From: Saprospiraceae bacterium
GTDB lineage: Bacteria > Bacteroidota > Bacteroidia > Chitinophagales > Saprospiraceae
NCBI GenBank assembly: GCA_028280415.1
Contig: JANQLV010000061.1
Span: 124,001-188,000 of the forward strand
Reading direction: 5' to 3'
DNA: 64,000 bases
Shown: in pieces, positions 1 to 9,047 of the stretch
How positions within the stretch are numbered: the stretch's first letter is position 1
Layout: each line of letters opens with the position of its first letter
Notes under the pieces: generated by a model
Databases searched by the model: none
Seen by the model: only the letters and a program-made list of their open reading frames with translations
What the model was told of the DNA's origin: nothing
Program-made: the position numbers and the translations under genes

Positions 1-63
1 CTGGGCTTCCCGATTGTTTTGCCGACACCGATAAATCAGTTCATGTTGAATTGTCTTATTCAT
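1..63 (-). CDS. ECF sigma-70 factor, N-terminus only
   Basis: The reverse strand from the ATG at 63 is open to the window edge and encodes 21 residues, including ELIYRCRQNNREAQ. This is typical of the first helix of region 2 in Bacteroidota ECF sigma factors (ELI..C...D..A). The rest lies outside the window. The family binds core RNA polymerase and redirects it to special promoters. The call is based on a short stretch, so it is only moderately sure. Confidence 0.55.
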   Translation of the reverse strand, partial: MNKTIQHELIYRCRQNNREAQ

Positions 64-508
64 TGCTGTATTCCGGAGCGTGTTTGTATTAAAGACGGTC
101 AGAAAAGGAGAGCGTTGCAAAAGAAGAAAATAAAAGGCTGCTTTTACTAGCTGGTTTTGAGCTTTCTTTACAGCCTTTTATTAAACAGAAAGTATAATTT
201 TAGATCGTTTTTATGAATATGGAAGAGCTATTTATTTTTTCGATCTGATTTCTTTTAAACTTAAGATTCTAGTATATTTAGAACCTGTTTGGGAAACTTC
301 AACTCTTTAGAAACAGCACTATTCATTTATACTTCATTACAAGATTTTGTATTGTCCCAAATAATAATTCTGAACTTTAAGCCTGATATAGACTAAAATT
401 GTCAGTTTTTAGCTTAAAGAACGATTCCCAAACAATCTCACATAGTTTTAAAAGTATTGATGTACTTTCTAAATAAGAATTTTTATTAACTCCTTAAAAC
501 ATTAAATC
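64..508. other. Gene-free 445-bp stretch
   Basis: No convincing reading frame is seen. The stretch is A+T-rich and probably carries promoters for the divergent flanking genes. One 9-bp inverted repeat is visible, GTTTGGGAA at 287-295 and TTCCCAAAC at 425-433. Its arms lie 129 bp apart, too far for a simple hairpin. Confidence 0.5.
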
Positions 509-1282
509 ATGGCAAACTCAAAAGGCAATGCCTATCCGCTTTGGATTATTTCCAACAATCAACAAGTACAAAGTGTAGATTCCAAACAAACTGTAACTAA
601 CCAGTCTAATGAAGGTTTCGCCCTGGAAATCGGTATTTCGGAAGATGGTACGGTTTGGGTGCTTAGTACCGACCCCGATCCCGACGGTGGTGGGGCTAAA
701 GTGTTTTGGAGTAATGGGGACAACAACTGGAATGAAATCGCTACCTCTGATCCCGGAGGCATGCAAATTTGTGGTTATACCGGGAGTAGCTGTCTTATCA
801 TGTCGGGAAATGGTCAGCTAATGTCTATAGACACAGATGGTTCTTCTAATGTAATCTATGATACCGGTATAATTTTAGATTTTGATTATGGGAATGGTTT
901 GATTTGGGCAATTATGGCGGAAAATGCTGGGGATATAGCAAGCCTCCATTATACCAAAACAAATACGCCTTTGTCCTGGACTAAAGTAGGAGATGATGTA
1001 TATGATTTGCTTAGCTTAAGTGTTAATGAAGCAGGCCGGTGCTTTGGTGTTGAAGGCCCTAAACCCGTTTATTACGATACTGATGGTTCTACGGGAAGTG
1101 CCGGTGCCTTTGGTGATCATATTGCCGTATCTATTTCTGTTAAAAATGGCAATTTTGTTTTATCAAATGATGGAAAGCCCGAGGGGAACTTATTATATGA
1201 ATGGACTTCTGAAAGTGGAGGCACTTACTCTTCTATGAATATACGGGCAGCAAAAATTTGTTCTACCTATTATTCAGCTTAA
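509..1282 (+). CDS. Beta-propeller/tectonin-like protein, no signal peptide
   Basis: A 257-residue protein built of repeating short beta-rich units with patterns such as EDGTVWVLS, NGQLMSIDTDG and NEAGRCFGV. These resemble the blades of tectonin-type or other carbohydrate-binding propellers. It starts MANSKGNAYPLW and has no hydrophobic leader or lipobox, so it is cytoplasmic or leaves by a route without a Sec signal. The next gene, in the same direction, is a GH18-type enzyme that also lacks a leader. A lectin role is inference from blade pattern and neighbour; other repeat proteins would fit. Confidence 0.5.
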   Translation: MANSKGNAYPLWIISNNQQVQSVDSKQTVTNQSNEGFALEIGISEDGTVWVLSTDPDPDGGGAKVFWSNGDNNWNEIATSDPGGMQICGYTGSSCLIMSGNGQLMSIDTDGSSNVIYDTGIILDFDYGNGLIWAIMAENAGDIASLHYTKTNTPLSWTKVGDDVYDLLSLSVNEAGRCFGVEGPKPVYYDTDGSTGSAGAFGDHIAVSISVKNGNFVLSNDGKPEGNLLYEWTSESGGTYSSMNIRAAKICSTYYSA

Positions 1283-1304
1283 TAGTTAATCGTTATTTAT
1301 TTGC

Positions 1305-1337
1305 AAACCCAAATTTCTATCGTGGAAATTTGGGTTT
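1305..1337 (+). terminator. Hairpin after the propeller gene
   Basis: A perfect 13-bp inverted repeat (AAACCCAAATTTC, 7-nt loop, GAAATTTGGGTTT) begins 22 bp after the stop codon. There is no clear U run, so intrinsic termination is likely but not certain. Confidence 0.5.
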
Positions 1338-1581
1338 ACTATTAAAAAGACTAATGCTATTGAATTGCTCTCTTTTTGTAAGTTTAGCGTTTTGAGAGGG
1401 GTAAAATTAAAGGTATTGTGGAAAAGACAAGTTTGATGTAAGGCGAATTTCCGGGGGGCGGTTTTATGTAATGTTTTCTCCAAAATTGGATAATATAGTT
1501 TTTCTGAGTTAATTTTAGAGGGATTTTATCGGATTTACACGGGTAAAATTGCACTTTTAATAACCTCAAAAAACAAAACTT

Positions 1582-2445
1582 ATGTCTAATCCAATTCCCC
1601 AACCTAATGCTATTTTGTACACTGAAGACATGCTGAATGCCAATATGGTGAGCGCAATAGCGGCTTCCGGCTTTACCACTGTCATAGTTGGTCTTTTTCA
1701 TGTACATGATGATGGTTCACTGTATTACAATGATGACGCAGTTGATGCAACTACTGCTGCAATCATCAAGACCTTAAAATCAACATCTGGTTCCAAGGTG
1801 AAAACGGTACTCTTTTCAATCGGAGGCGGCAACTGGGCCGGACATCCGGCTTCTGTTTCTGATTCGGATTATCCGGCCATGAAAAAGACCTGGAATACTC
1901 CTGCTCCCGGAGCTACTAAAACTTCCAAGCAAAATATCCTTGATTTTTTAAAAGATGCTCAATTAGATGGGCTGGATCTCGACTATGAACCCGTAACCAC
2001 ACCTTTTGATACGGCTTTTATAGCGCAGATAACTAATGAAATATCAGCCAAGGGTTATATAATGACGGCGGCTCCTTATCAGGATATATCTGATTGGGAA
2101 ACCGTACTCAAAAGTACCGCTACAAAGACTAAAGGTAGCCCCTCGGGGAATAATTTTTCTTGGTGGAACTTACAGATTTATAGTGGCGCTATGGGCGCAA
2201 ATTACCCCAATTGGGTCAGTCATCTGAATAACATCAAAACAGAGATCGGACTGACTTCCTCAGAAATTGAAGCTTTTATTGTCCCGGGATATAAACCTGA
2301 TTGTGGTACGATGGTTGGAGTATATATCTCTGAATTAAAGCAAAATTATCCCAACCTTAATGGTGGATTTATCTGGCGTTACAAATTTATTAGTAATTGC
2401 CTTTCTGCTCAGGCTTCTTCTATTTTGAATGCAGCAAAGGGTTGA
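1582..2445 (+). CDS. GH18-family glycosidase (chitinase-like), no signal peptide
   Basis: A 287-residue GH18 barrel. SIGGG near residues 79-83 is the strand-3 motif. DGLDLDYE at 129-136 fits the catalytic DGxDxDxE motif, with Glu136 as the proton donor. WWNLQIYSG near 190 and GGFIWRYKF near 260 fit later barrel strands. It is about the size of a bare catalytic domain, with no carbohydrate-binding module. The N-terminus (MSNPIPQPNAILYTEDM) is not a Sec signal, which is unusual for a chitinase. Family knowledge: these enzymes cut beta-1,4-GlcNAc polymers by substrate-assisted catalysis. The substrate cannot be read from sequence. Confidence 0.8.
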   Translation: MSNPIPQPNAILYTEDMLNANMVSAIAASGFTTVIVGLFHVHDDGSLYYNDDAVDATTAAIIKTLKSTSGSKVKTVLFSIGGGNWAGHPASVSDSDYPAMKKTWNTPAPGATKTSKQNILDFLKDAQLDGLDLDYEPVTTPFDTAFIAQITNEISAKGYIMTAAPYQDISDWETVLKSTATKTKGSPSGNNFSWWNLQIYSGAMGANYPNWVSHLNNIKTEIGLTSSEIEAFIVPGYKPDCGTMVGVYISELKQNYPNLNGGFIWRYKFISNCLSAQASSILNAAKG

Positions 2446-2456
2446 TATTTATCTTT

Positions 2457-2490
2457 ATTCTTTCGGAGTACTAAACTGCTCCGAAAGAAT
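2457..2490 (+). terminator. Hairpin after the GH18 gene
   Basis: A perfect 12-bp inverted repeat (ATTCTTTCGGAG and CTCCGAAAGAAT, 10-nt loop) starts 11 bp after the GH18 stop codon. No strong U run follows. Confidence 0.5.
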
Positions 2491-2613
2491 TTAAAGCAAA
2501 ATGTATAACTTCTTGCAAATATTTTCCAGAAAGGGAGGATATTGTTGCCTGATCAGGTTTTACAATGAAGGTAATATTCTTATCTTTATAGTCTTGATGC
2601 AAGAAGTCAATTT

Positions 2614-3240
2614 ATGAGAAAAATTGCTTTTATAGTTCTTTCCCTAATAGTTTCCACTATTATAATTTCTACGGTATGCTCCTGTGAAAAGGATTCGGAA
2701 TTGATCGATAATCCGATCCCCCAGGCAGATAATATCTTTACGAATACTGTGGACACGAGGTTTTTGACTGATACATTGAATCTGGCTCACATTATCCCGG
2801 ATACGCTTACTACCTTTATTCTGATTCGACATGCTGAAGATGAAGATGTTGGTACAGATCCCAACCTTAGTACAGCGGGAATCGCCCGGACTCAAACTTT
2901 ACTGGAAGCTCTGGAAGACATTTCCTTAAATGCAGTTTATTCCACTAGTTTTAATCGTACCGTTCAGACGGCAGAACCAGTTGCTATTGCACAGTCTTTG
3001 CCTATCGAAAATTATAATCCTTTCAACCTGGATCCCTTAGTAGATGAAGTTTTGGAACATCACTTCTCTGAAGTCGTTCTGATTGTCGGGCATTCAGACA
3101 CTACGCCAGCTCTCCTGAATATCCTGGTCGGCGAAAATATTTACGAGCATATTCCCGATACAGAATTTAATAATATGTTTATTGTCTCTGTCCTGGCCAA
3201 AGGAGAAGCTCAAGTCATTCAATTGAAATATGGAGAATAA
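2614..3240 (+). CDS. Histidine phosphatase superfamily lipoprotein
   Basis: A 208-residue protein with a hydrophobic leader ending in VCSC, where Cys24 is the likely lipidated residue. The mature part is a small SixA/phosphoglycerate-mutase-like domain. LIRHAED at 70-76 carries catalytic His73, Arg115 lies in SFNRTVQTA, and the second His160 lies in VGHSD. In this superfamily the first His is transiently phosphorylated. The signal places it on the periplasmic side of the envelope, so a periplasmic phosphoester substrate is more likely than a phospho-His protein, but that is inference. Confidence 0.75.
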   Translation: MRKIAFIVLSLIVSTIIISTVCSCEKDSELIDNPIPQADNIFTNTVDTRFLTDTLNLAHIIPDTLTTFILIRHAEDEDVGTDPNLSTAGIARTQTLLEALEDISLNAVYSTSFNRTVQTAEPVAIAQSLPIENYNPFNLDPLVDEVLEHHFSEVVLIVGHSDTTPALLNILVGENIYEHIPDTEFNNMFIVSVLAKGEAQVIQLKYGE

Positions 3241-3261
3241 GGTGGTCTACTAGAGTTTCAA

Positions 3262-4074
3262 TTATTGTTTAATGATTTTTTCTATTTTTTGGTAGCCATC
3301 CAGGTTCACCCGAATAAAATAAATTCCTTGAGCTAAGTAGCTTATATCAATTTCCTGATCCGTTGAAATGCCTTGCCGGATGACTTTACCGGTAGTATCC
3401 AAAATATCTACGCGGGCCGGAAATTCCGTTTTTACAAAAATGACATGATCCGTTGGATTGGGACTGATATCGACTTTTTGCTCACTTAGTTCTTCAGTAG
3501 AAGTAAATAACGTAATTGATTCGAAAGTTAAATTATCAATTGCAATATAATCGGTAGAATCCTGAGTGTCGGTGATTTCAATCTGTAAACTCGTCAAATC
3601 CACTCCGCTCCAGATATTCTCGGAAAAGTCTACAGCGATTAAATCATTGAAATTGGTAGAAGTCAGTTCGAAGGATTCTTCTACAGAGCTATTATCCATT
3701 TTGATACCGGTAAACCTGATCGTCCCGGTAGAGGTGAATTCTCCATCGGTATTGGCCACCCAAATACATTGGCTACCTGCGGTATACATTTGAAAAACAA
3801 CATCTGAATTGACAGGTGCGACACTTCCGATAACTCCTTCTGATCCGCCATCGAGATATCCCGAGTCCATATAGCGGTTGAATCCTGAAGAGCCATCACA
3901 GGAGAAATTCTCAAATTCGCTGATGAGGAAGTCTTCGGTTAATTTCCATTCGAAACCACCAGCCATAAAACTGGTATCATTTAATTCTGCATCTTCGAAG
4001 TCGACGACAATCTGTGCTTTGGACAAAAAGGAGCATATAGAAAAAATAGATAATAGTAAAAATGAACGTTTCAT
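3262..4074 (-). CDS. Secreted protein with T9SS type A sorting domain
   Basis: A 270-residue protein with a Sec signal (MKRSFLLLSIFSICSFLSKA). The central beta-rich domain, roughly 22-190, resembles the sugar-binding-like domains common in Bacteroidota secreted proteins. The last 75 residues form a type IX secretion C-terminal domain: ISPNPTDHVIFV, then DILDTTGKVIRQG, then LAQGIYFIRV. It should be exported to the surface and cleaved or anchored. The domain function is not recognised. Confidence 0.75.
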   Translation of the reverse strand: MKRSFLLLSIFSICSFLSKAQIVVDFEDAELNDTSFMAGGFEWKLTEDFLISEFENFSCDGSSGFNRYMDSGYLDGGSEGVIGSVAPVNSDVVFQMYTAGSQCIWVANTDGEFTSTGTIRFTGIKMDNSSVEESFELTSTNFNDLIAVDFSENIWSGVDLTSLQIEITDTQDSTDYIAIDNLTFESITLFTSTEELSEQKVDISPNPTDHVIFVKTEFPARVDILDTTGKVIRQGISTDQEIDISYLAQGIYFIRVNLDGYQKIEKIIKQ

Positions 4075-4118
4075 AATAAATTGGGGCTTGATTTAAAAAT
4101 TATGCTATTGTAGCTATA

Positions 4119-5486
4119 TTAGAATTTGCGATATTCTGAATCTAAATATTCATTTGCTTCAGCTTCTGCAAATTTTGCATTTTCACTATCCCAGTGTAAA
4201 GTCTGATTAGGAAATCTTCCGGCAATGGTACCGAGTAAAATGGTTTCGGTAAGCCTTGCTGCATAAGAAAAAGGAGCAGAGCATTCAGTTTTACCAAGGC
4301 AAGCATCTACAAATTGATGATAATGATGTTTGCATTCTACCAAATAATCTCTGACAGGAGTCCCCATATCATTGGCTGTCTCAATTCCTGCAATTTCTGC
4401 GTCAATATTTTTATACGCCCCATCGACGATCACTTTAGGCAGGATCATAAAATGGGGCAGGTACAGTCGACCTTTTTCACCGATGAACATAGCCCCTTGA
4501 TCGTGTAGTGCTTCTCCTTCCGGAAGATTCAAATCTTCGTGTGCCTCCGGCGCTCCCGGACCGTCCGACCAAATCCAGGTTAGGGTTTCGGTAGTGTATT
4601 GGGTACCCGGGAATTCATAGGTCACTACATTGTTTTCCGGATACCCGAAATTATTGGGCTCGCGACAGCTTGTAGTGATTGTTCTCGGAACGTCCAGCTC
4701 TAAAGCATTGTATGGTGTATCAAAAATGTGCACGCCCATATCGCCCAAAGTTCCACAACCGTAGTCAACTAGTTTACGCCAGTTGCCCGGGTGATAGAAA
4801 TCTTTTTTATAAGGTCGTTCGGCAGAGGTCCCCAGCCATAAATTCCAGTCTAGTGTTTCTGGTATCGGATCACTACCTTCTGGTATTGGCCCATCATAAC
4901 CCCAGTTTTTGGGAGACCAGGCACGTACTCGGCTGACTTTACCGATGATCCCGGACTGAATTAAATGAGTGGCCATTCGATAATCATAAAATGAATGTAC
5001 CTGTATTCCCATTTGAGTAACCAGATTTTTTTCTTTAGCCATTTTTTTCATGGCTCTTGCTTCGCTTACATGATGACTTAGTGGCTTTTGACAGTAAACC
5101 GATTTTCCAAGTTCCATGGCCATAATGGAAGCGGGAGCGTGGCTATGGTCAGGAGTGGATACAATCACTGCATCAATCTGATCCCCCATTTCTTTAAGCA
5201 TTATTCTATAATCCTTATAGGTCTTGGCATTGGGATGTAACTTTTGAGCTGCTGCGAGGGCATCGGCATCGACATCACATAATGCACTGACAACAACCAT
5301 ATCGTGAGAGGAGATATCCCTTAAATCTTCGGCCCCCATTCCACCTACTCCAATGTGTGCGGTTCTTAATTTACTAGGGGGAGAAAGTTTTTCTTGCTTT
5401 TCTTCAGCTTCATTGGCACAGGCGGGAAGAATGATTACACCAGTAGCCAGTACCGCTGCTTTTTTTAGGAATTCTCGTTTTTTCAT
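4119..5486 (-). CDS. Gfo/Idh/MocA family oxidoreductase, lipoprotein-type leader
   Basis: The ATG at 5486 is preferred to an upstream in-frame start because it gives the leader MKKREFLKKAAVLATGV followed by LPAC, a lipobox and a degenerate Tat-like motif. The Rossmann fold starts near residue 40 with GVGGMG. VSTPDHSH and CQKPLSHH are the family's nucleotide and active-site strands, the latter with the usual EKP lysine. The C-terminal part (DYGCGTLGDMGVHIFDTPYNAL) matches secreted Bacteroidota members acting on sugars or inositols. The substrate is unknown. It is transcribed alone. Confidence 0.8.
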   Translation of the reverse strand: MKKREFLKKAAVLATGVIILPACANEAEEKQEKLSPPSKLRTAHIGVGGMGAEDLRDISSHDMVVVSALCDVDADALAAAQKLHPNAKTYKDYRIMLKEMGDQIDAVIVSTPDHSHAPASIMAMELGKSVYCQKPLSHHVSEARAMKKMAKEKNLVTQMGIQVHSFYDYRMATHLIQSGIIGKVSRVRAWSPKNWGYDGPIPEGSDPIPETLDWNLWLGTSAERPYKKDFYHPGNWRKLVDYGCGTLGDMGVHIFDTPYNALELDVPRTITTSCREPNNFGYPENNVVTYEFPGTQYTTETLTWIWSDGPGAPEAHEDLNLPEGEALHDQGAMFIGEKGRLYLPHFMILPKVIVDGAYKNIDAEIAGIETANDMGTPVRDYLVECKHHYHQFVDACLGKTECSAPFSYAARLTETILLGTIAGRFPNQTLHWDSENAKFAEAEANEYLDSEYRKF

Positions 5487-5665
5487 TTTAATTGTATTTT
5501 TAAGAAGTCCCTCAATATACCCATTCAAAAATGGTTGGAAAAATTTTAAACACTTTTTCCTTTAGTAGAATAATAGGGAAATCACCCAACCATAGGAAAA
5601 ATTAATTCGTAATAAAGTGTAGACAGGCATGTAAATCGAATCAAGACAAAATAAAAAAAAGATCA

Positions 5666-6217
5666 ATGAAACAGTTAAATAAGCACCTTTTGACGTCCTG
5701 TTTTTGGCTATTTGGTTTAGCGCTAATCTGTAGCGCTTGTGATAAAGATGCGGATTTGAATCCCGAATCTATCAATACGGTCAACCCTAGTCACGGCTAT
5801 ATCTATATAGGTTGCCAAACTCCTCCTTATTATTTGAAATTGGATTCTATAAAAACGTATTGTGATCTTGGAGGAGCGCTGCCGGATACTTTACCCGTAT
5901 TTACTTTGGGCGTCGGGATGACTACGGATACGGTATGTGCAAACTTTTTGGATGAAGGCTATGCAGATGCTAATGATTACGACGTACAGATTAATTATGA
6001 TTCTACCTCGGTCGATATCCAACACAATATTTCAGATGCGGTGACAGAACCTATTCCCGAAGCAAATATAGGGGGAGATATTTATCAGGCTGGAGAATAT
6101 CCTTATCTGGGTGGAATTCGGATTTCTACTAATTCAACAGAAGCAACGATTCAGGTAGTGAACGTTTATGTTGGGGGATGCTTTCATAATATGATTATTT
6201 GGTCCTCTGAGGATTAG
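5666..6217 (+). CDS. Hypothetical lipoprotein
   Basis: A 183-residue protein with a leader ending in LICSAC, a lipobox. Several Cys residues in the mature part (near GCQTPPYY, YCDLGG, DTVCANF, GGCFHN) suggest disulfides. No family is recognised. The stop codon lies inside the 3' end of the convergent gene at 6195-7544, a 23-bp overlap. Confidence 0.6.
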   Translation: MKQLNKHLLTSCFWLFGLALICSACDKDADLNPESINTVNPSHGYIYIGCQTPPYYLKLDSIKTYCDLGGALPDTLPVFTLGVGMTTDTVCANFLDEGYADANDYDVQINYDSTSVDIQHNISDAVTEPIPEANIGGDIYQAGEYPYLGGIRISTNSTEATIQVVNVYVGGCFHNMIIWSSED

Positions 6218-7544
6218 TTTCACTGATTGAAGGTGTAGTAGTTGCTGCAAAATGATCTTTATATATTAACTGATTGTTGGCATCCCAAAGCTTAATATAC
6301 TGTACTTCGCCATTACCCAGAAACCTAAAACGAAGACCGCTTATCTGGCCAATACTTTGCTGGTATTCGAGGCTATGAATTAATTGATCGTTTAAAAAGA
6401 TTTTTGCCTGCCGGTTTTTAGTTTCTAATCGTAGTTTTTGCCATTTCGAAAAATCTACTCCAAAGGCTGAAAGATCATGGTTTTTACCACTTTGGTAGGC
6501 ATCATTAAACATAAGGCCTATTTCACTGGTACAACCCGGAATAGCTAAAGGAATAATTATCGGGCCTTTCGAACCTAGTAAAAGTATCTGGCTATTTTGA
6601 CAAACGCCATTGCCTTTGGTATATGTATTTCGAATCATAGTTTCACAGATCATATTATCTCCATTCAACTGATCGAAATCGCGAATATTGTGATAGGTTA
6701 AGATATGGGGAGATTCAAGATATGTTTGCAGTAACTCTTTTTCAACCTGATCCGAAATACGCAACATAGAATCCTTTACCAATTCATCTTCCAGTAAGTA
6801 CCTTGGATTCGGAGCATTGGGAGAGGGCCCAAGCGTGGCCATCCAGCCGGTAGATTTGATATGTAAATCATGCTGCTTGAGTACATTGCCGTCTACAATC
6901 AGTTTCGCTCTCCAATAGCCAGGGTAATAATAAATTGATGTTGCTTCATGATGTTGGGGATCGATGCTAAACCTTTTGCTGGTATCCCAGTATTGCTGAA
7001 TCTTAAAATCCGAAGCCTTGAGATGTCGAACATCATAATTAAAAACTACCGTATTGGGAATCCCTTTGGCAACAGGCTTGCTTTTAAAAACAACCTTTTT
7101 AATATCCGCTGTGGAAAAACTGTTCTCCTGATCCCGGTAAATAAAACTGATAATGGAAATGCATAGAATCGCAATGAGACTGATTATCGAAATTTTTAAA
7201 AAGCCATTCTTTTTTCTTTTGTTAGTTTTGGTATCAGAATGAATGGCTGTTCCAGCTTTGGTATCGGTATAATGAGCTTTAAAGGAAAGCCAGTTTTCGT
7301 ATCCGATGAAACGAACCAGTGTATTTAGAGTATTGGTATTTGGAATGCTTTGGTATTTTATTTTTCCCCAGACTCTCTTTAAGGTTGTTCCGCTGAGCTG
7401 TACGCCGGTTTCCTCCATAATTTTCCTGCTTAGTGCTAAAAAGTCCTGGTTACTCCAATCCGCACTGGTCCCCCAGGCCATTCTTTCTTCGATCAGCGAT
7501 TTGCAAAGGTCGAGGTAGATTTTATCATTTTGGAGTTTATCCAT
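6195..7544 (-). CDS. Membrane-anchored putative transcription factor with ConA-like domain
   Basis: A 449-residue protein. Residues 1-80 form a small helical domain (GVQLSGTTLKRVWGKI) that resembles the N-terminal DNA-binding-like domain of many Bacteroidota one-component regulators. One membrane helix follows near 125-145 (ISIISLIAILCISIISFIY). The long outer part ends in a jelly-roll-like stretch (WQKLRLETKNRQAKIFLND, then VQYIKLWD) typical of laminin-G/ConA-like folds. Topology suggests sensing outside and acting on DNA inside. It is divergent from a gene with a similar fold. DNA binding is inference. Confidence 0.6.
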   Translation of the reverse strand: MDKLQNDKIYLDLCKSLIEERMAWGTSADWSNQDFLALSRKIMEETGVQLSGTTLKRVWGKIKYQSIPNTNTLNTLVRFIGYENWLSFKAHYTDTKAGTAIHSDTKTNKRKKNGFLKISIISLIAILCISIISFIYRDQENSFSTADIKKVVFKSKPVAKGIPNTVVFNYDVRHLKASDFKIQQYWDTSKRFSIDPQHHEATSIYYYPGYWRAKLIVDGNVLKQHDLHIKSTGWMATLGPSPNAPNPRYLLEDELVKDSMLRISDQVEKELLQTYLESPHILTYHNIRDFDQLNGDNMICETMIRNTYTKGNGVCQNSQILLLGSKGPIIIPLAIPGCTSEIGLMFNDAYQSGKNHDLSAFGVDFSKWQKLRLETKNRQAKIFLNDQLIHSLEYQQSIGQISGLRFRFLGNGEVQYIKLWDANNQLIYKDHFAATTTPSISETNPQRTK

Positions 7545-7659
7545 TGGTTTACTTATTTAACACATTGCTGTTTGTTCCTAAAGTTAAATAGTCTGAGGCA
7601 GATTACGAATTCGCTCGTGTTAAAAACGAAATTGAAGCAAAATTTAGTTTTGGCCAAAC

Positions 7660-7685
7660 TTGTATCGTTTTGTACGGTCTTGTAC
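7660..7685. promoter_or_regulatory. Three helically phased TTGTAY repeats (candidate operator)
   Basis: TTGTAT at 7660, TTGTAC at 7670 and TTGTAC at 7680 lie exactly 10 bp apart in the 202-bp gap between the membrane-bound HTH-like gene and the divergent ConA-like gene. One-turn phasing on one face of the helix is typical of an operator. Which protein binds is unknown; the adjacent HTH-like product is the obvious candidate. Confidence 0.4.
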
Positions 7686-7746
7686 AAGCCTAAATAAAGC
7701 TTTTAAACGATAAGTTCTCCATTTTGCCTGCAAAAAAGACTGAATT

Positions 7747-8910
7747 ATGAAAACGTACTTTTTAAAAATCACCTGGGTTTGCTGTTTTATTTTGATCGGT
7801 CAAGTGCTATTCGCACAAATTATTCCTTTTGAAAAAGACCGCTGGACCATTAAGGCAAATAGCGTAATGCTTGAAAATTATAAAGGGAAAAATAGTGTTT
7901 ACATTCAGGGAGGAATGATTCTGTTGAATGAAGAGATTTTCGAAAATGGAATCATAGAGTTTGATATTTATATGTCAGAAAGAGTTTCCTTTCCGGGACT
8001 TGCCTTTCGAATCAAAGATGAAAGCAATTACGAAGAAATCTATTTTAGAAGCCATCATTCGGGGCATCCGGATGCCTATCAGTATACCCCGGTGTATAAT
8101 GGAATGAGTGGCTGGCAAATTTATCACGATTTGTATACCAATGACAATAATGGTTTGATCGGTTGGAAACCGGTTGATGAGGGAATGGGCTATAACGGGA
8201 TACTTGATTTTGCATTTGATCGATGGATGCATGTCAAAGTTGTTGTGGCGGGAACGCAGGCGGAAATGTATTTTGATGGAGCAGAAAAACCGTCTGTATT
8301 TATTAAAGAATTAAAACAGGGAACAACGGCCGGACAACTTGGTTTGAAATGTGGTGCCGGGCCAACTCATTTCGCAAATTTCTCTTTTCAAAAAATAGAT
8401 CAACCGGTTTTAAAAAGTAAGACGAATGCTAAAACTATTGCTCCGCTTCATATAATTCGACAATGGCAGGTCTCCAAGGCTTTTCCGGAAGAAGAACTTG
8501 TAGACAAAAAGGTTTTGAAAAAAGAGGATACTATTAATTTGACCTGGCAAAAACTTGAAGCGGAATCCGGAGGCCTGACAAATATTTCGAAATTACACAA
8601 GAGGGATAAAGAAGCCAATACTGTTTGGGCGAAACTGGAAATTGATTCGGAATCTGATCAAATCAAAAGCCTTGACCTTGGATACTCGGATAGAGTAAAA
8701 GTTTATTGTAATAACCGAATCATTTACAGTGGCAATAATGGATTCAGAACAAGGGATTATCGATACCTGGGGACTATCGGCTATTTCGATACCGTCCATC
8801 TGCCATTGAAAAAAGGCAAGAACACCATACTGGTTGCGGTATCGGAAAACTTTGGAGGATGGGCATTACAAGCCAAATTAGCAACTACCGAGGGGCTGAT
8901 TATTCAATGA
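7747..8910 (+). CDS. Exported ConA-like (3-keto-disaccharide hydrolase-like) protein
   Basis: A 387-residue protein with a Sec signal ending near LFAQ. Residues 25-210 form a jelly-roll: ENGIIEFDIYMSE, FPGLAFRIKDESNYEEIYFR, DRWMHVKVVVAGTQAEMYFDG, LGLKCGAGPTHFANF. This is the layout of DUF1080/LamG-type domains. The C-terminal 170 residues look like a second beta-sandwich (NTVWAKLEIDSESDQIKSLDLGYSD, then GKNTILVAVSENFGGW). No enzyme residues can be assigned. Confidence 0.6.
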   Translation: MKTYFLKITWVCCFILIGQVLFAQIIPFEKDRWTIKANSVMLENYKGKNSVYIQGGMILLNEEIFENGIIEFDIYMSERVSFPGLAFRIKDESNYEEIYFRSHHSGHPDAYQYTPVYNGMSGWQIYHDLYTNDNNGLIGWKPVDEGMGYNGILDFAFDRWMHVKVVVAGTQAEMYFDGAEKPSVFIKELKQGTTAGQLGLKCGAGPTHFANFSFQKIDQPVLKSKTNAKTIAPLHIIRQWQVSKAFPEEELVDKKVLKKEDTINLTWQKLEAESGGLTNISKLHKRDKEANTVWAKLEIDSESDQIKSLDLGYSDRVKVYCNNRIIYSGNNGFRTRDYRYLGTIGYFDTVHLPLKKGKNTILVAVSENFGGWALQAKLATTEGLIIQ

Positions 8911-9003
8911 TTTTAAAAACATAGGCTTGGATTTGAGAAGCAAGAATGTAAAAGGTATCCGTATCTATTTTTTAAAATAGAATGAATACCTAAAACCATC
9001 AGA

Positions 9004-9047
9004 CTTTGATCCGGGATTTCTCTTGAAACCGGTTTCCCGAATCAAAG
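9004..9047. terminator. Hairpin between convergent genes
   Basis: Two 13-nt arms (CTTTGATCCGGGA and TCCCGAATCAAAG) with one mismatch overlap the stop codon of the minus-strand gene and follow the plus-strand gene. It may end transcripts from both sides; no strong U run is seen. Confidence 0.35.
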
